A stretch of DNA of 64,000 bases from Watersipora subatra (lineage: Eukaryota > Bryozoa > Gymnolaemata > Cheilostomatida > Watersiporidae), in the NCBI RefSeq assembly GCF_963576615.1, contig NC_088709.1:17742150-17806149 (forward strand). The letters are read 5' to 3'. Of this stretch, positions 21,990 to 36,900 are shown in pieces; the stretch's first letter is position 1; each line of letters starts with the position of its first letter. Made by a program: the position numbers and the translations under genes. The notes beneath the pieces are model-generated. The model ran no database searches. It saw only the letters and a list, made by a program, of their open reading frames with translations, and had not been told where the DNA came from.

Positions 21990-24900
21990 GTGAGTGAAGG
22001 ATATAAGCTGTAGTAGTAACAGAAGCAGTAGTAAAATAGTATAGTCATAGTAATATTAGCATTAGTAATAGTAAGAGTAGCAGCAGTAGTAGTAATAGTA
22101 GTAGCAATAATAGTAGTAGTAAAAGTAGTAGTAGTAGCAGTAATAGTAGTAGTAATAGTAGTAGTAGTAGTGATAGTTGTAGTAGACTAATACTTCTAGT
22201 ACTACTACTGATACTACTACTGATACTAGTAGTTAGTGCTAATGATAGTAATGATAGTAGTAGTAGACTACTACTAGTAGTAGTAATAGTAGTAATAGTA
22301 GTAGCGATAGTAGTAGTAGTAGTAGGAGTAATAGTAGTAGTAGTAGGAGTAGTGATAGTAGTAGTAATAATAGTAGTAATAGTGGTAGTAATAGTAGTAT
22401 AAGTAAGCATAGTAATAGTGATGAGAACAGACATTGGTCTGCTCCCATCAGGTGGTAATTTTCAAATTATCTCCTGATGAAAGCAGAAATATCTACGTCT
22501 GTTCGAAACAGATCTATCGTGATTGCAAACAGCTAAGTACTCCCCATATTGTACATTATACTACGATTCACTCTAGACATAGTGGATCGAGTGCTTTCTT
22601 ATTATTATTATTTATGAAACTAGTGTTTCTAGCAGTAATAAGTATAGCAAGGAATAGAATAGTACAATCTGAGCAGAGTGCTCAATGAGAAAATCCGAGC
22701 AAGTTACATGTAAAATCAATAAAACAGACTATAACTTTAGATAAAACACTTATTAATAGTTTCATGCTTGCTGAAAGCAATCTTTAAATAAGATGTTTGT
22801 ACCAGTTTTGGTTACTTTACAGATAGCTAACACTGTTAAAACTACTAAAACTTTGAAACTAGATGATTATGGTCGTTAACGGCTCCATAGAAGCTTTGGG
22901 TTTTAAAATTCGACTGTAAGAATTTGCTAGCGTGTCTACAGGCGCTGTTGAGTTCATTACGTTTGTTCAATGGTGCTAGGTGTGGCCTGTACATGATGTA
23001 AAACTTTTCTTTTAGACACTAGGCACAGTTTTAGAGCCATTAGTGAGTGGGATGGACTGCTCCAGTGTTTTTCAGTTGATAGAATAGTCGGTGTTGGAGA
23101 CTTAATCGCCTTGTGTATTTTCTGAGAGCGATGGCAACTCTTCTGTTTCATTGTGAGAACGATGCTTTGCAGTTGTTTTAAATGCAGTTTCTGTAAGGCC
23201 AATGTAGCTTTCTTTCTCATTTTGGGATGTGAAAAATTGATAAATTGATAAATTACGGCAGGTCGCAAACATTTTTGCTGTAATGGCAGTTGGCTTTTAA
23301 ATGGCAGTTACAGAAGTTTGCTGATGTTTCTTTTTAAGTAGCTTTTTCACAAGTCAAGATTCTCAAGAATTGTCTGCCGATGTTGGTTGCAATGTGTTTG
23401 CTGAACGCGGTTATACAATGTGGTGTTACACGTGCAGTTTTTTCTTTTAGTTTAAGGCGTTGTTATTATATGGTAGTACTGTAGTTTGTGGTTGCACTCA
23501 CTACTCAAATGTATTGCAGCCAGAGGAGATTGTACAAAGTTTGCTGTTTATAGCTGATGGTAGGTTTTTAGTGATGCTTTTTGGGGGATTGGATTTTAAG
23601 TTCATGTAGATTGGCAAATTGCTCTGATTTTATTATTGAGCACTTTGCTCAGATTTTGAGTGTGAGATGGACAAGTTGTTTGGCTTGTTGAAAAGCTTAT
23701 AATTGTCACTGTTCAAGTCTAGGGTAATATCGAAATAGTTGACTGACATTTTATTCGCTTCAACTGTGATCCAAAGTCCATGGCTTTTTAATATCTCGCA
23801 AAGGTCTTTTTTGATTTTTTTTTACTTTTCATGGGTTGTTCCTGATTACTCCCAGTTTGTCATCTCTGTACAGTTTGGATGAATTGTTGTACTTTCCTAC
23901 TATTTTGTTTAGTATGAAGCTGCCGACAAACTCACACCTCTCAGTTTCGTTGACGCATCCTATGGTTATGTCAAAATATTCCTCTAATGAAGTCTCAGAC
24001 CAGCTGTCTTTGCCAGAGTATAGTATGGACGTCTTGGTTTGTGTTAAGATGTTTCTCTTATCTTCTGAAATGTTGTTATATTTGCTGCGTCTAGGAGTTT
24101 GGCTGAGATGGCAGGATAAAATTCTGCGATATTGAATATTATGAATACTCGTTGATCTTTGTGTGGTAGGTTTTAAACTGCATTTAAAACACGCTAGAAC
24201 AACCACCAAGCGTCATTCTCACAATGAAACAGAAGAGTTGCCATCGCTCTCAGAAAATACACACGGCAATTAAGACTCTAACACCAACTATTCTATCAAC
24301 TGGAGAATACTTGAACAGGCTATCCCACTCACTAATAGCTCTAAAAACTGTGCCTTGTGTCTAAAAAAAAAGTTTTACATCATGTACAGGCCACGCTTAG
24401 CATCATTAAACAGAAGTAATTAAAGCCTGGCTCCCATATCGATTGCGAGACTCCGGCGGTAATTTTGTACAGGAAACGCTTGCGACACAAGGCTCAGCGG
24501 CTTCTGTTCACATAAAGCTGCATCGCTAATAATAGCATAAAAATGCTCGCTCGACATACCGTTTTGATAATGCTGACCTTCACCTGTACAGTGCATTTCG
24601 GAAAAGTTTAGCTTGCGACTCTTCGCGAAATTTGAACAGCGCTAAACTCTTGTGTTGCTGCCGACAACTACCGGTGGTCCTTGGTGGTCCTCGGCGGTAC
24701 CCGGCGCGTAGGTTACCATTTCACTGCTAATAGCCTGCAGTGCTATCGCCAGTGCTTTGCGACGGATATGGGAACCAGGCTTAATCTATCAGCTCCTGAT
24801 ACATGTATATATACATGTATATATTTGTATGTATATATATGTATATATATATATATTCATTCCACGACTAAACACAAGCGACGCGATTGTTTGGAAGATT

Positions 24901-27900
24901 TATGATAAATGCATATGTGCACACATCTCACAAAAATTATTCATCAGCGGCCGTCGCAAACCCTTGTACCGAAATCTCATCAACAAATTTAACCATTTTT
25001 CAATGGAGTCGTTTAAGTATAATAACGATACAAAACACATATAAATCTATTTAAATATGTTATCGAGTCGAGTCTTTATTATTTGTAGAAAATTTCCTAA
25101 ACATTACCCATCTGATTGGATGATACATAAATAGACAGATTAATTTGGCCTAAAATCGTTATTAAAACTTGCCAAGCCTTATTTTTATTAAAATTAAGAC
25201 CGGCAAAAGAAATGCCGAACGCCAGAGAATAGAACCATTAAGTCGTGGGCATTTCACGAAAAAAACGTGCACATTTCACCAGTCTATAGCATTGTCGAAT
25301 TGCCGAAGGTTTTTGTAATTAACGTAGAAGTACTGAAATAGAATCGTTTCTTTTTGCCGATTTCAAAGTAACTGACATTTTGGACACTTATGAGTACTTT
25401 GGTATTCCAACTGATGTCCAAAGCAGTGAAAGTAAAGGAAATGGCGATGGTACTTTTTCTAACGATTCTTATGAGATTATTACGATATTTAATTATAAGA
25501 ATAATTATTCGATTTTATAAGACTTAATTATAAGAATAAGCATTCGAATTTACAAAATCGAAGTATATAGTGATCGACGTTAGGCAATATGTTACTGTTA
25601 TTATTTTTTCTCAATAGTTTTGTTAAATAGATTTTCTAAAAATCTATATAAATATCACAACTTCTTGATATTGTTAGCTATGACGTTTTGAAATGTAAAC
25701 AAAATTGTGCATTGGTTTTCTATTATTACTGTATTACCATAATAATAATATTGGTTGTTCTAATAATATCAGTGCATTTTACTTCTAATATTGCATTTCT
25801 CCTATTGTGGGGGAGATATAAACATATAATCTTTTCCTTTCATTATTGCTGCTTGTTGTACATAATAACGCTCACACCCAGTACATTACAGCTACCATTG
25901 CAGTTATCCTACTGCACTGCAGTACCATTTGACTGCTAATATTGCATTTCTCAACCAGCAGTACCCTTTCTTTTTTCCCATATCACTTTGGTCGTGGGCT
26001 GTATGACAGGGTAATTTCTAGTATTATATTGTGATTATAATATTGTATGCAATTTGTTCATATAATGTAAGTTGAAATGAGTTGAGAACCTGTAACTGGT
26101 ACGTAAGAAATAAAGACACAAACTATGACAAATCTTCAAACCTTTATTTGACGTAAATTAAACATTTAGCCCAGGCAGAGCGAGAAAACATACGAATTTG
26201 GAAAGTGCTCATTTGCAAACGGCACTGAAGTAGGCTATAATCTTCTTTACATTGAGATAAGATCCAAGGTTAAATTAAAGCGCCAACTCTACCCCTTGCA
26301 ATAAATTCTGCTAATCAGGTATCTCATGGGCGTTTGTTCAGTTCCTCATGACACACAACTGAGAGAAAGGTGTGGTGAAAAGCAATTATGTAAATAATGT
26401 TTTCTCAATATTGGATAGTTTGGATATGTGAAACTGCCGGTATAAATATGAAGTTGCCTGCTCTACTTAATGAGCTTGACTTACAAGCATATATGCATGT
26501 GAAGGCCAAGCCGGTATCACATTACAACTCCACTTATCCCACCAAATTTATTTTCGGCCTTTCTATTGTATGATTGGAAATTGTCTGCCCATTTTTGTCA
26601 GATTATTTGAAATTGTCCTATTGTGTACATAAACCGCTATTTTTGCTGTCTTGCTGAACTATGATATGTTCTAGCTATTTTACTTCATACCCACCTTTGA
26701 TCAATGAAAAGAAGCATTGAAAATGGAAAAATAAAAATTAAATTAATTCTAAAAGTTATTCAATTAATTGATTTTTAAACTTGTTGGTACAATTCATAAG
26801 CATACACTTTGAACACAAATACTCTTAAAACACCAGAACCAGCAGCATCTATAGCTAACGGTTATATGGTTGACAACCACAAGCAAGTGTTATCATCTTT
26901 CCATTTACAATAAATATTGAGTCAACTTTCCATTTGTAGACGGTATTGATTTCATTAGATGGATGCCGATGGGATTACTTTAGCAAAACCTCAACTCCAA
27001 ACTTTGATAAATTCATAAGTGAAGGAGTTCAGGTGAAGCAGGTGACAAATGCATTTGCTACTCTAACAATGCCAAACCACTGGACACTGGTGACAGGTAA
27101 TGTTTGTAGTTAGTACTCAGATACAGTATATATTATGTAAACTGGTTTGAAGCAATGTTTATGTTATTTACACTATATTTGCCTGCTAACTTAAAGGTTG
27201 ACTTGCAACAAAATTCACATTACAGTTATTTGGTATCAAAAGATTCATCATGTCTTACTCTGTTGTGTTGTAGGTTCAAAATATGTGGAAATGTGATTAC
27301 AAGCTCTTAAAAGCTCAAAAATGAAAAACTGCCGTAGATTGGAATCTGTTTATTTTTCTGACGTAGTCATGACAGTTTGGTTATTGTCTTGTCACGTGAT
27401 GTTCTCACGTGAGTTGAAAGGCCAATAAAAAACTCAATGTAAAACTTATCGTACCACTAGTTTATGACAAACACTTCAGGTTTTACCGAAGACCCCGTAT
27501 CAAAAATAGATACTCGCTACTTTACAGTTTTGTTTCGGCATTATTCAATCGTCAAGTCGTAATCTGATCAAGTGACCCAATACTTCGCAAATAATTTTTG
27601 CAGCACTTTTCGATTATCACAGATGACCAACAGGCTCGTCGTGATTATCAGACAATGATATGTACTCCTTCGAGCTAAAGTTAAAAAAAATTTTTTTTAC
27701 GATTTTTTACGGTTAGTTATAAGATATCAGTGCTAAAAGTGACAGCATTACAAAGACGATAAAACAGACGCGTAAGAACAATAGACATAGTTTTGTTGAA
27801 TGCGTGAAGTATATTCGTGAAAATATTTCGACGAATAAGGTTGCGTGAAAGTGTAAAGAGAAACCATTTCCCACAACTACGTCACATTTGAGCCGTTTTG

Positions 27901-30900
27901 GAAAGAGAATCCAAACTACGGCGGTCTCGTGTGGCTGTGATTAACTGTTCGTATTTCAGCTTTTAGGAGCTTGTAATCACATTCCCACATATTTTGCACC
28001 TACAAAACAACAGAGTAAGACATGGTGAATCTTTTGATATCAAATAACTGTAATGTGAATTTTGTTGCAAGTCAACCTTTATTAAGCTTTCACAACAGTA
28101 CAAGATTGTGAGTACAGATTATGAGGTGTACAACGGAGACCATCATATAACAAGTACTCAATATGATACACTGTTGCAGGCCTGTATGAAGAAGACCATG
28201 GTATCATAGCAAACAAGTTTTGGGATCCTGTATGGAACAAAACTTATCAATTCAGCACAGAAAGTGAATGGTACAACAACACTGAGCCTGTTTGGATCAC
28301 AGCAGAGAAAGAAGGAAAGAAGACGGCATCATTTATGTGGATTGGTGAGTGATGAGATGCCATCTTACAGTACACCTTTTAAAATGGTTAGCTTGCTAAC
28401 CATTTTTCATCTAAAGTATCGCTTTGATAAATAAATCCAAATTAATCTATTTACTTAAATTTCTTAAAATTTATTTAAATAAATTTAAATTTATTTACGT
28501 ACTATTTGCTTAAATTTAAATAAATTTGTTTACAGTTATTTAAATAAATTAGGCAGTTAATATGTAGTAAGTTACGCAGTAATAAGTTATTTTGCGCAGG
28601 TGTGCTGTTACTAGGCAGTGCAATAAGCTATAATTTTCACATGTAAAATTTAAATACTTTTCAAATAATAAAAAAGAATAAGTTCTCCACTTGTGTTAGT
28701 AGAATAACTTTTTAGAGTAATAATTTTCTTCACTTGTATGTTAATATTTTATGTGCAAAATAGAGATTCACATTCTTTTAGGCAGTTTGAGAGATGAGCT
28801 AATAAAAACAAACAACAGATGCTGAAAAATGTCTTGTTTATTTTAATGCTTTTTTCCTGCTCTAATAATAGATAAAGCCAATAAAGAAATTACTTTCTAT
28901 ATAGGTAAGATTCATAATTTGTACTGCTGTTCTAACAACTTTGCCTTTCATCACAGGAAACCAAGCAGAGTATGATGGACAAACAGCCTCGATAGTTGTT
29001 CCCTTCGCTTCTAACACAGAGTTTGAAAGTGGTGTAGACGCTGTTGTTGAGTGGATGTCAAAAGATAATGTCGACTTCGCCAATCTCTACACAAACCAGC
29101 CTGACCATGATGGCCATCAGTGAGTTAAAATAAGCCTATTTAATTCAAATTCAGTTATTTGAAAGCGGGTCATATCATTAAAAAAGCTTTTGGGCATTTT
29201 CAGCCTCATGAATGTCTATATTTTTGTCATGTGTATGTGTCCAGTGAATAGCGATTCGTTACAGTATGTTAACTCCAAAAAACTATTGGTTGTTAAAATA
29301 TTACTAATGTTTCCGGATTGTTAAATGTTTCAGGATTGCATTGGCTCGGCATATTGGAGTCGTTTTTCCACTTTTGGAAAGCAAAATTTTTTCTTTTTGA
29401 AAAATTTTGTTTGTTTTTCTTGTGAAAGTTTTTTAAAAGCCTTATATTTGTATTGAAGTTGTCTATACTATGTACTATAATTTTGTTAGTTATCGTTTGT
29501 AAATATTATACTTCCTGTATTGCATCAGCATTACTAAAACCCTTGTTTTTATACTCATATGCTGCAATCTGTTAATCAGTTAGTGTTTGACTATGCACGA
29601 ATATATGTGTTCAAGTCCAAGACAATATTCATTAAGCTGCTTATTTTTTTAATTTGTCAATTTTAAATTGGCCATTTCAATTTTTGTTTGACCTTCATTT
29701 GCATTGACTAGCTACAAATCCCCATGTCAATCATTAAACACTGTTGGCATACACCTCTTAATACTTCGCTTTTCACATGTACAGTTGTATGTTGCGCTAC
29801 CTCAAGTAGGCGGTAGAAATGGCCTGTACATTGTCTCACTGCTCGGTTAGACAAAGAACATAGTTCATCCTATTCTAGTTTTAGCCTGCATTGTAGCTTC
29901 AAATGCTCAACATAAATGAGTATTAATTAGCATATTGATTTGAATAGGGGTTTGCAGGAAAACAAAAGGTAACGGAGTTATCTGCTCTTCATTTCGTTAT
30001 CAATAGAGAGCCAGAGAAGGCAACTCTTAATTTCATGTTTTGTAGTGAGTAATGTAATGGCAAACGCTCAGTATATGTTTGTAATATTTGCATGTCAGTT
30101 TGAATGGAGATTTTCAAAAAAACAATAGGTAACGAGTTATCTGTTCTTTGTCTAATTATTACAAGAGTGCAATGGAAAACAACTCCTAATTTTACTTTTT
30201 GTATAATTTTAGTAACGTAATTTAGATTGTGATATGCATGTACATGTATTTGCGACCTCCTTATCTAACTGCTAAATAAATTTGCCAAAAATACATTCTT
30301 CACTCAGTGTATTTTCGGCAAATATTATAAATAAATATTATATTCTATTTATAAATAAATGGAAAACAAGGGTTAGATTAAAAAATTTGAGTTTGTTTTT
30401 GTAAAATTATTGAAAACTACCTTCCAGTAAATATTTGAAATTTTTTGCGCTGCATTTTTGACAGAGTTTTTAGCGTTGCATTTTTATTGCATTGTATTTA
30501 TAAAAGTATTTGCTTTCGCTTACAAGTAAAAAAGAAAATTGGAGATGGTAGTGGAAAAACAAGCATGTAGAAGAACGGAGTGAAAGGGGGAAATTGAATT
30601 AATAGAGAAGAAAGGGGAGGTAACAACTACTAGTGTGTAGTTGGTAGTTATGAGTTTTTAGTAATGCAACTTCACTCTCTTTGTATCAATAAAATAGAAA
30701 TAGATGGACTTTCATAAGGAGTGTGCCATAGACAAAAAAGAAATATATTGTCTCATTTACATGTAGAAGAAATAGGTATATGCAAAAGTGCTTTATGAGC
30801 TTATAACCAACAGCTTCTGGAAAAATGCAAAACAGACGTCAATATTTCTTGAGGATTAAGAAAAATTGAAAAATCTTACAGACAATCAACAATGTCTCTG

Positions 30901-33900
30901 TTGGATTACGGACAGAATATAAACCAAGCAATTCTTTTAATAATCAAAATAATAATCAAGCAACTATTTTAATAATCAAAAACAAGCTTTGATTCTCCTA
31001 TTTACTTAAGCAGTGAAATTGCAAACAAGTTGGAAACTGAAAACAAGTAGCACTTATCGTCTTGAAGTATTGGTTGCCTGGTTATAGCTTCCTGTACTGG
31101 AAACCTGCGGTATAGCAATACATGTAACTTAGTCAATTAAGTTTACTTGACCTACTTATCTTACTTGACCTACTTATCTTGAACTGATAGCACTCTAGTA
31201 AGGTACTTATACGTTTACACAGCATTTAAAAAGGAAACAATGGAACGTATTTTAATTAACCTGTTTTTAAATCATTTAAGACATCCATAGCAAAGTATCT
31301 GGATCTAGATTAAAAATTTTATTTTAACTATCATGAGAAAAAACAGTAAAAAACAAAATAATAGCCAATAGAGCCAATTTGCACTCGAATTTGAAATCAA
31401 TAGTCAATGTAAATAACGAGAAAGACAAGCAGCAAAGCCAATATCTACATCATTTGGGGCAAGTCTGGGCATGTCTGGGCAAGTCTGGGCATGTCTTTTT
31501 CTTCTGATTTTAATCTTCATACATGTACATCCTGGCAGTTAAATTGCCTAAAACAACAAACAAAATTTCACCTGATAGAAAACATCTATAGTTTCTAATA
31601 AAATCTACTAAGATTTACTGTAGTCACATCTTTAAGGAATAGATGTAGATGCAACTGAGAAATTGGGAAAACCATCTAGCGAGGTAGTTTTTAGTTTGAC
31701 AGCAAACTGAGATCAGTTTGAGTGAGTATTACAGTGTCTGTGCTACGAGGTGATATTGTTCTAGAAGTAGCATTTGAGTTACTATAAGAGTAGCTATGCC
31801 AGTTGCAATAGTAGCTATACAAGATACTATAGGAGGAGCTATATGTGTTGCTTGCTGTACTATTTTCTAAATAAGCTGCTTGCTGTATGGGTTGACATAT
31901 GAGCTGCTTGCTATATGACTTGCTATGTATGTTGCTATATGACTTACTATGTATGTTGCTACGTGACTCTCTAAGTTATGGTTATACAAGTTGCTATCTG
32001 AGTTGTCATACAAACCGATATACGAATTAATATTTGCAATCCCTCCAATCATTGCGCATGACATTTATCGATGGGAGTTATCTTCTCAACATCCAAGAAT
32101 GTATTTAGCTTCCCTCATTGACTATAATTGAGTTATTTCTTTGATAAAATATTTGTTTTTTCTGACATGCAGTACAAGCGAGTTAGTTTCATTTGCATAA
32201 GTATTTTGCATAGTTTGTAACTTGGGCATATCAGACGATTTTAGTGTATAGTAAAAGCTAGTGTATCAGATTTTCTCTACCTACAGATACGGCCCCAACT
32301 CGGAAGAAGTTAAAAACCGGATAAAGGCTATTGATAAAGTCTTAGGAAAGATGATGGATGAGTTTGATACACGAGGTCTGACTGATGAGGTCAACATTCT
32401 CATAGCCTCTGATCATGGCATGACTGATGTGGACAGCTCTAAAATGATCAACCTTGGGGCCTACATCGACTTTGATGCAAACATTGAGTGGTCTTATCTG
32501 AGCGCAATTGGCTTGATTATACCTAAACCTGGGAAACTAGATGAGGTAGGCTAGCGTTAGTTACATCTGAAATTGGGAAACTAGACCAGGTAGGTCAGTG
32601 TTAGGTATACCTAAACCTGGGAAACTAGATGAGGTAGGTCAGCGCTAGGTATACCTAAACCAGGGAAACTAAATGAGGTAGGTCAGTGTTAGTTATACCT
32701 AAACATGGGAAACCAGATGAGGTAGGTTAGCGTTAGTTATACCTAAACATGGGAAACTAACCAAAGGAGGTTGTAGATGCTATAATAGTAGTGCTAACTT
32801 TACTAAGTGAACTAATTGTAATACTCAGCCTTTTTTTAATCCTGTGATTATAAAATTAAATTTCTTTGTTTAGCGATGTAATTTTTTCCTCACTTGATTG
32901 CAAGTCTTCTGCTGTAGTTATAAATGCTGGTTTTCCGGTTTGGCTAACACTATATAATGCTATATAATGCTATATAATGCTATATAACACTATATAACGT
33001 TATATAACGCTATATAATGTTATATAACGCTATATAACACTATATAACATTAACAAAGGAATTTTTGATGCAAAGTTAAAGCTGTTATGACAACCGTTCA
33101 GAAGAGTCACTTGCTGGTTAGTTTTGAATATAGTACACACAGTCTGTATACTCCTTATTGTACTAGCTTGTACCTCCTTCCTCTTTAATAACCTAATAGT
33201 ACACACAGTCTGTATACTCCTTATTGTACTTGGTTGTACCTCCATCCTCTTTATTAACCTAATAGTACACACAGTCTGTATACTCCTTATTGTACTAGCT
33301 TGTACCTTCTTCCTCTTTAATAACCTACTAGTACAGACGATTATCATAACAACACTTTTAATGACAATGACAACAAGGATCATAAAGGTGATGATGAGGC
33401 CGACAAAAACAACGTGGGCAATAACAATATTGATAATGACAGCAACAATTACTTAAATGAATATGACAATGATGATAGTGACAATAATGGAAAGAACAGT
33501 GAGCCAAACAATAGGAACAATATTAACGATTACGAATGATAACAATAAATAAAACACGAAAATATACTGAGTGTATATTATCTAATAGTATTGACTAATT
33601 TAAATTGAAATTCAACTTCAACATTACAGGTTTACACGAAGCTCAAGGACGCAGAAAAAACGGAAACACACATGAAGGTCTACAAAAAAGCTGACATACC
33701 TGATGACCTGAAATACAAACATAACAGGAGAATAACAGACATAGTCGTAGTTCCAGATCTTGGATGGCTGCTTGCTAAGGTTAGTGACCTTTCCTAGCAT
33801 AATTTCAGAGTTTCTGCAAACAGAGTCATCTCAATAGCTGAGTGACCAAAAAATAAAGCTGGTAGGAGTTGTCTGCTCTAGATCAGAACTGAAAATTTGT

Positions 33901-36900
33901 GGATTCCAAATATTATGAATAACAGTGCAATGATAAGCTATTATCAGATAGTAAAATTTATACAAATTGACAATATAACCAGGTACTTTCTAACTCTGTG
34001 GGGCTCTAACGAGACCACCCTTTATTTCAGTGAACCTTTCTTTGACTAAAATGAATGTTCCTGCCCATCTTTTGTTTAAGCTTTTTAAAGCAAAATAATT
34101 TTACGTTTCCAATTGTTATAATAACACAAAAAAGAAAGAAGCTTATGACTCATTTGTAGCAACTCAAGTTTGATGTCATGTTTATGAATCACAGGAAGTG
34201 TTTGGTAATGGAACTCACATTTCAGCGATCTTTAAAAAGATCTCCAATGCAAGTTCGGTTGTGATTTAATCTTACTTTGCGGTCTTAAAATTTTGAGTGA
34301 GTTGTATTTTAGTAGCATAACTCAACTTCAAAAGTTATAAGCGAAAATGACCCAGGTCAACTTCTAATGTTAATGTCGCCATTTAAAGGAAAAATGACTC
34401 GATCACAAAAGATGACAACAAAATAGCGTTTTCCTCTATGCTAGTAGCTTTAGCAAAAAAAATATTTTCTCGGGGTTGATAAGTGAAGATGTCAGCTTTT
34501 CATTTTAACTGCTTCTAAGTTTTTAGCTTTTTTTATTTTGGAAAATCCCTTGTCGCATTCCAAAATAGTAACAATAGTTGATGCTTGACAAAGTGTAAAG
34601 TTTGTATTTAGTCCTTTATTATTTTTTTACACTTTCTAATAAAACAATTTTAGAAAAAACTTGCATATTGGAAGAATTTATCTTGCACTAGGATCACGCT
34701 GTTTGTTCTCTATTCTTTAATGTTTTAACATTGTTTTGACAAAGATTTAATGAGTTAGCTCTATCATAGACTGTCTGCTTTAAGAATGAACCTTTCAAAT
34801 AAATACACATCATAATCATATAGTTTTTTTTTTATTAAAAGAAGAAACGAAGCATAATTTTATGTTGTAAAATCATTCACAATCATTAGTCTTTTAGCAG
34901 ATTAAAAAATGCTGAATGCTTACGTTGACATTGTGTGTATTTCAATATTTAGGGAACCTTAGAAAAAAACTTTTGGGTTGATCAATAGTCTGATATCTTT
35001 GTGAGAAGCCACCAGAGACTTTTTGGAGCTATTTCTACAGACTTTGAACTAATTAACTTAATGAACAATTGTGATTAGATGCCCTGCCTAATACCACCAA
35101 TAGTGCTAGTGTCACTCAAACTTTACTCTGTATTGATTTCTATTAGTTCAACAGAATTATTATATTATGTTATGAAGTTATCCACACAACAATATTTAGT
35201 TTCCTTGGCAAGTAATTGGATTTACCAAAATCCAGTTAATTTTTATGCAGAGCTGATAAATTTTGCTTCAATTTTTAACTTGTTGAAAGCCGGATTAAAA
35301 AATTTAAATTTTGGCTAAGGTTTTTGGCCTTACCGTTAATCATCTTTTAAACAAAAAAATATTTTTTTATTGCTCAACCATTATCATTATTATCTTAGGA
35401 AATAGCATTCCAAATGTTTCATAAGTCTTTCCATTGAAGTGCACAATCTAAGTTTATAAACTCAAAGAAATTTGGAAAAAATTTCCAAAGTATTTAATTG
35501 CAAAGCATTCAAAGTTTCTACAGAGACTTTTTAAACAAAAATGTTAACTGCTACTATAAGTTTTAAATTCTCAAGTTAAACTTCAGCATTGGCATCCATG
35601 TTGATATGAATAAAGATTAGATTTGAAATTTAACCTTACCAAAAAGATCACCTTATTATATATATATACATATATATAAAATTGCTTCCTCACCCCGGTT
35701 AACCCATATGGGTAGCAATTTCTGCTCCAACTCGGGTCTCCTACCAGAAACCTGGGAGTTTGAGCACTCACCTCAAAATCTTAGCTGCTCCTAATGGCTC
35801 ACTTTTCTGCAACTCATTTGGGTTGATTGCTGTCGGTGTCTGGGCAAGCCACATTTTATGCGCAGGTGATATATATATATACACAGATCATGCTTTTTTA
35901 GCATGAGTATATATATATATTTATATATTCATGCTACAGACAGTACTGTTTCGGCTATTGAAGCCTCATCGGTGCAGCTCAGAGCTCAGGCAAGGGAAAC
36001 AAATCCCATTACCAATGAGAGTTGACTTCCTGCTATGAAACAACTAAGTTGCCTCACAGACATTAAGAAAGTCAATGTACTGACACCAGAGTGCTCAAAT
36101 CACAAAAGTGATGAGCTTTGCACAAAGGCTAATAGTGCCGCACCTCTCACAGAGTGCTCAACCAAACCGAAGTGAGGGAGCATATAATCATGCTACAGCA
36201 TATACTCATGCTACATAATATATATATATATATATATATATACTATATACTATATACTATATATACTATATATAATATATACTATATACATATAATGTAT
36301 ATTATATACTATATTATATTACTATATTATGTACTATATTATATCACGAATATCATACTCATGCTATATAATATATATATATATATATATTATATATAAT
36401 ATATATTATATACATATATGATATGTATTATATATGTATTACACTATATATAGTGTATATATATATATATATACATGTAAATACCGGTATATTAGTATTT
36501 GCTATTTGCCAACCAAACTATTTTGAGTCTGTAAGAACTTAAATCTGTGATTTAAAATTGTACTAAACAATTATTTTTAATGTTGAGAGTAACGTGCATC
36601 TCTTAGAAATTTAGCTGTTCAGGTTTTTTGATTAAAAGACATGTCATCAGCTCATCATAATATTATGCCATATTCTTTGTATACAGAAAGCGAATCACAA
36701 GACCAGCCTGCGAGGAAATCACGGATTTGATAATAAGAATTCTGACATGAAGACAACCTTTTTAGCTCGAGGACCTGACTTCAAGTGTGGCTACAAGCAA
36801 GATGCGATGAGGAGTGTTGACTTATACCCGCTGCTCTGCAAACTCTTGGATTTACAGACATGCCATGCGAGCGGAGGAGATATAACTAGCACGCAAAATC

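Noticed and set aside
22045..22448. Poly-Leu and Thr-rich ORFs on the - strand
   Set aside because: Translation of the AGT trinucleotide tract.
33030..33456. Repeated-peptide ORFs on both strands
   Set aside because: Caused by the 66-bp triplicate, whose length is a multiple of three; inside an intron.
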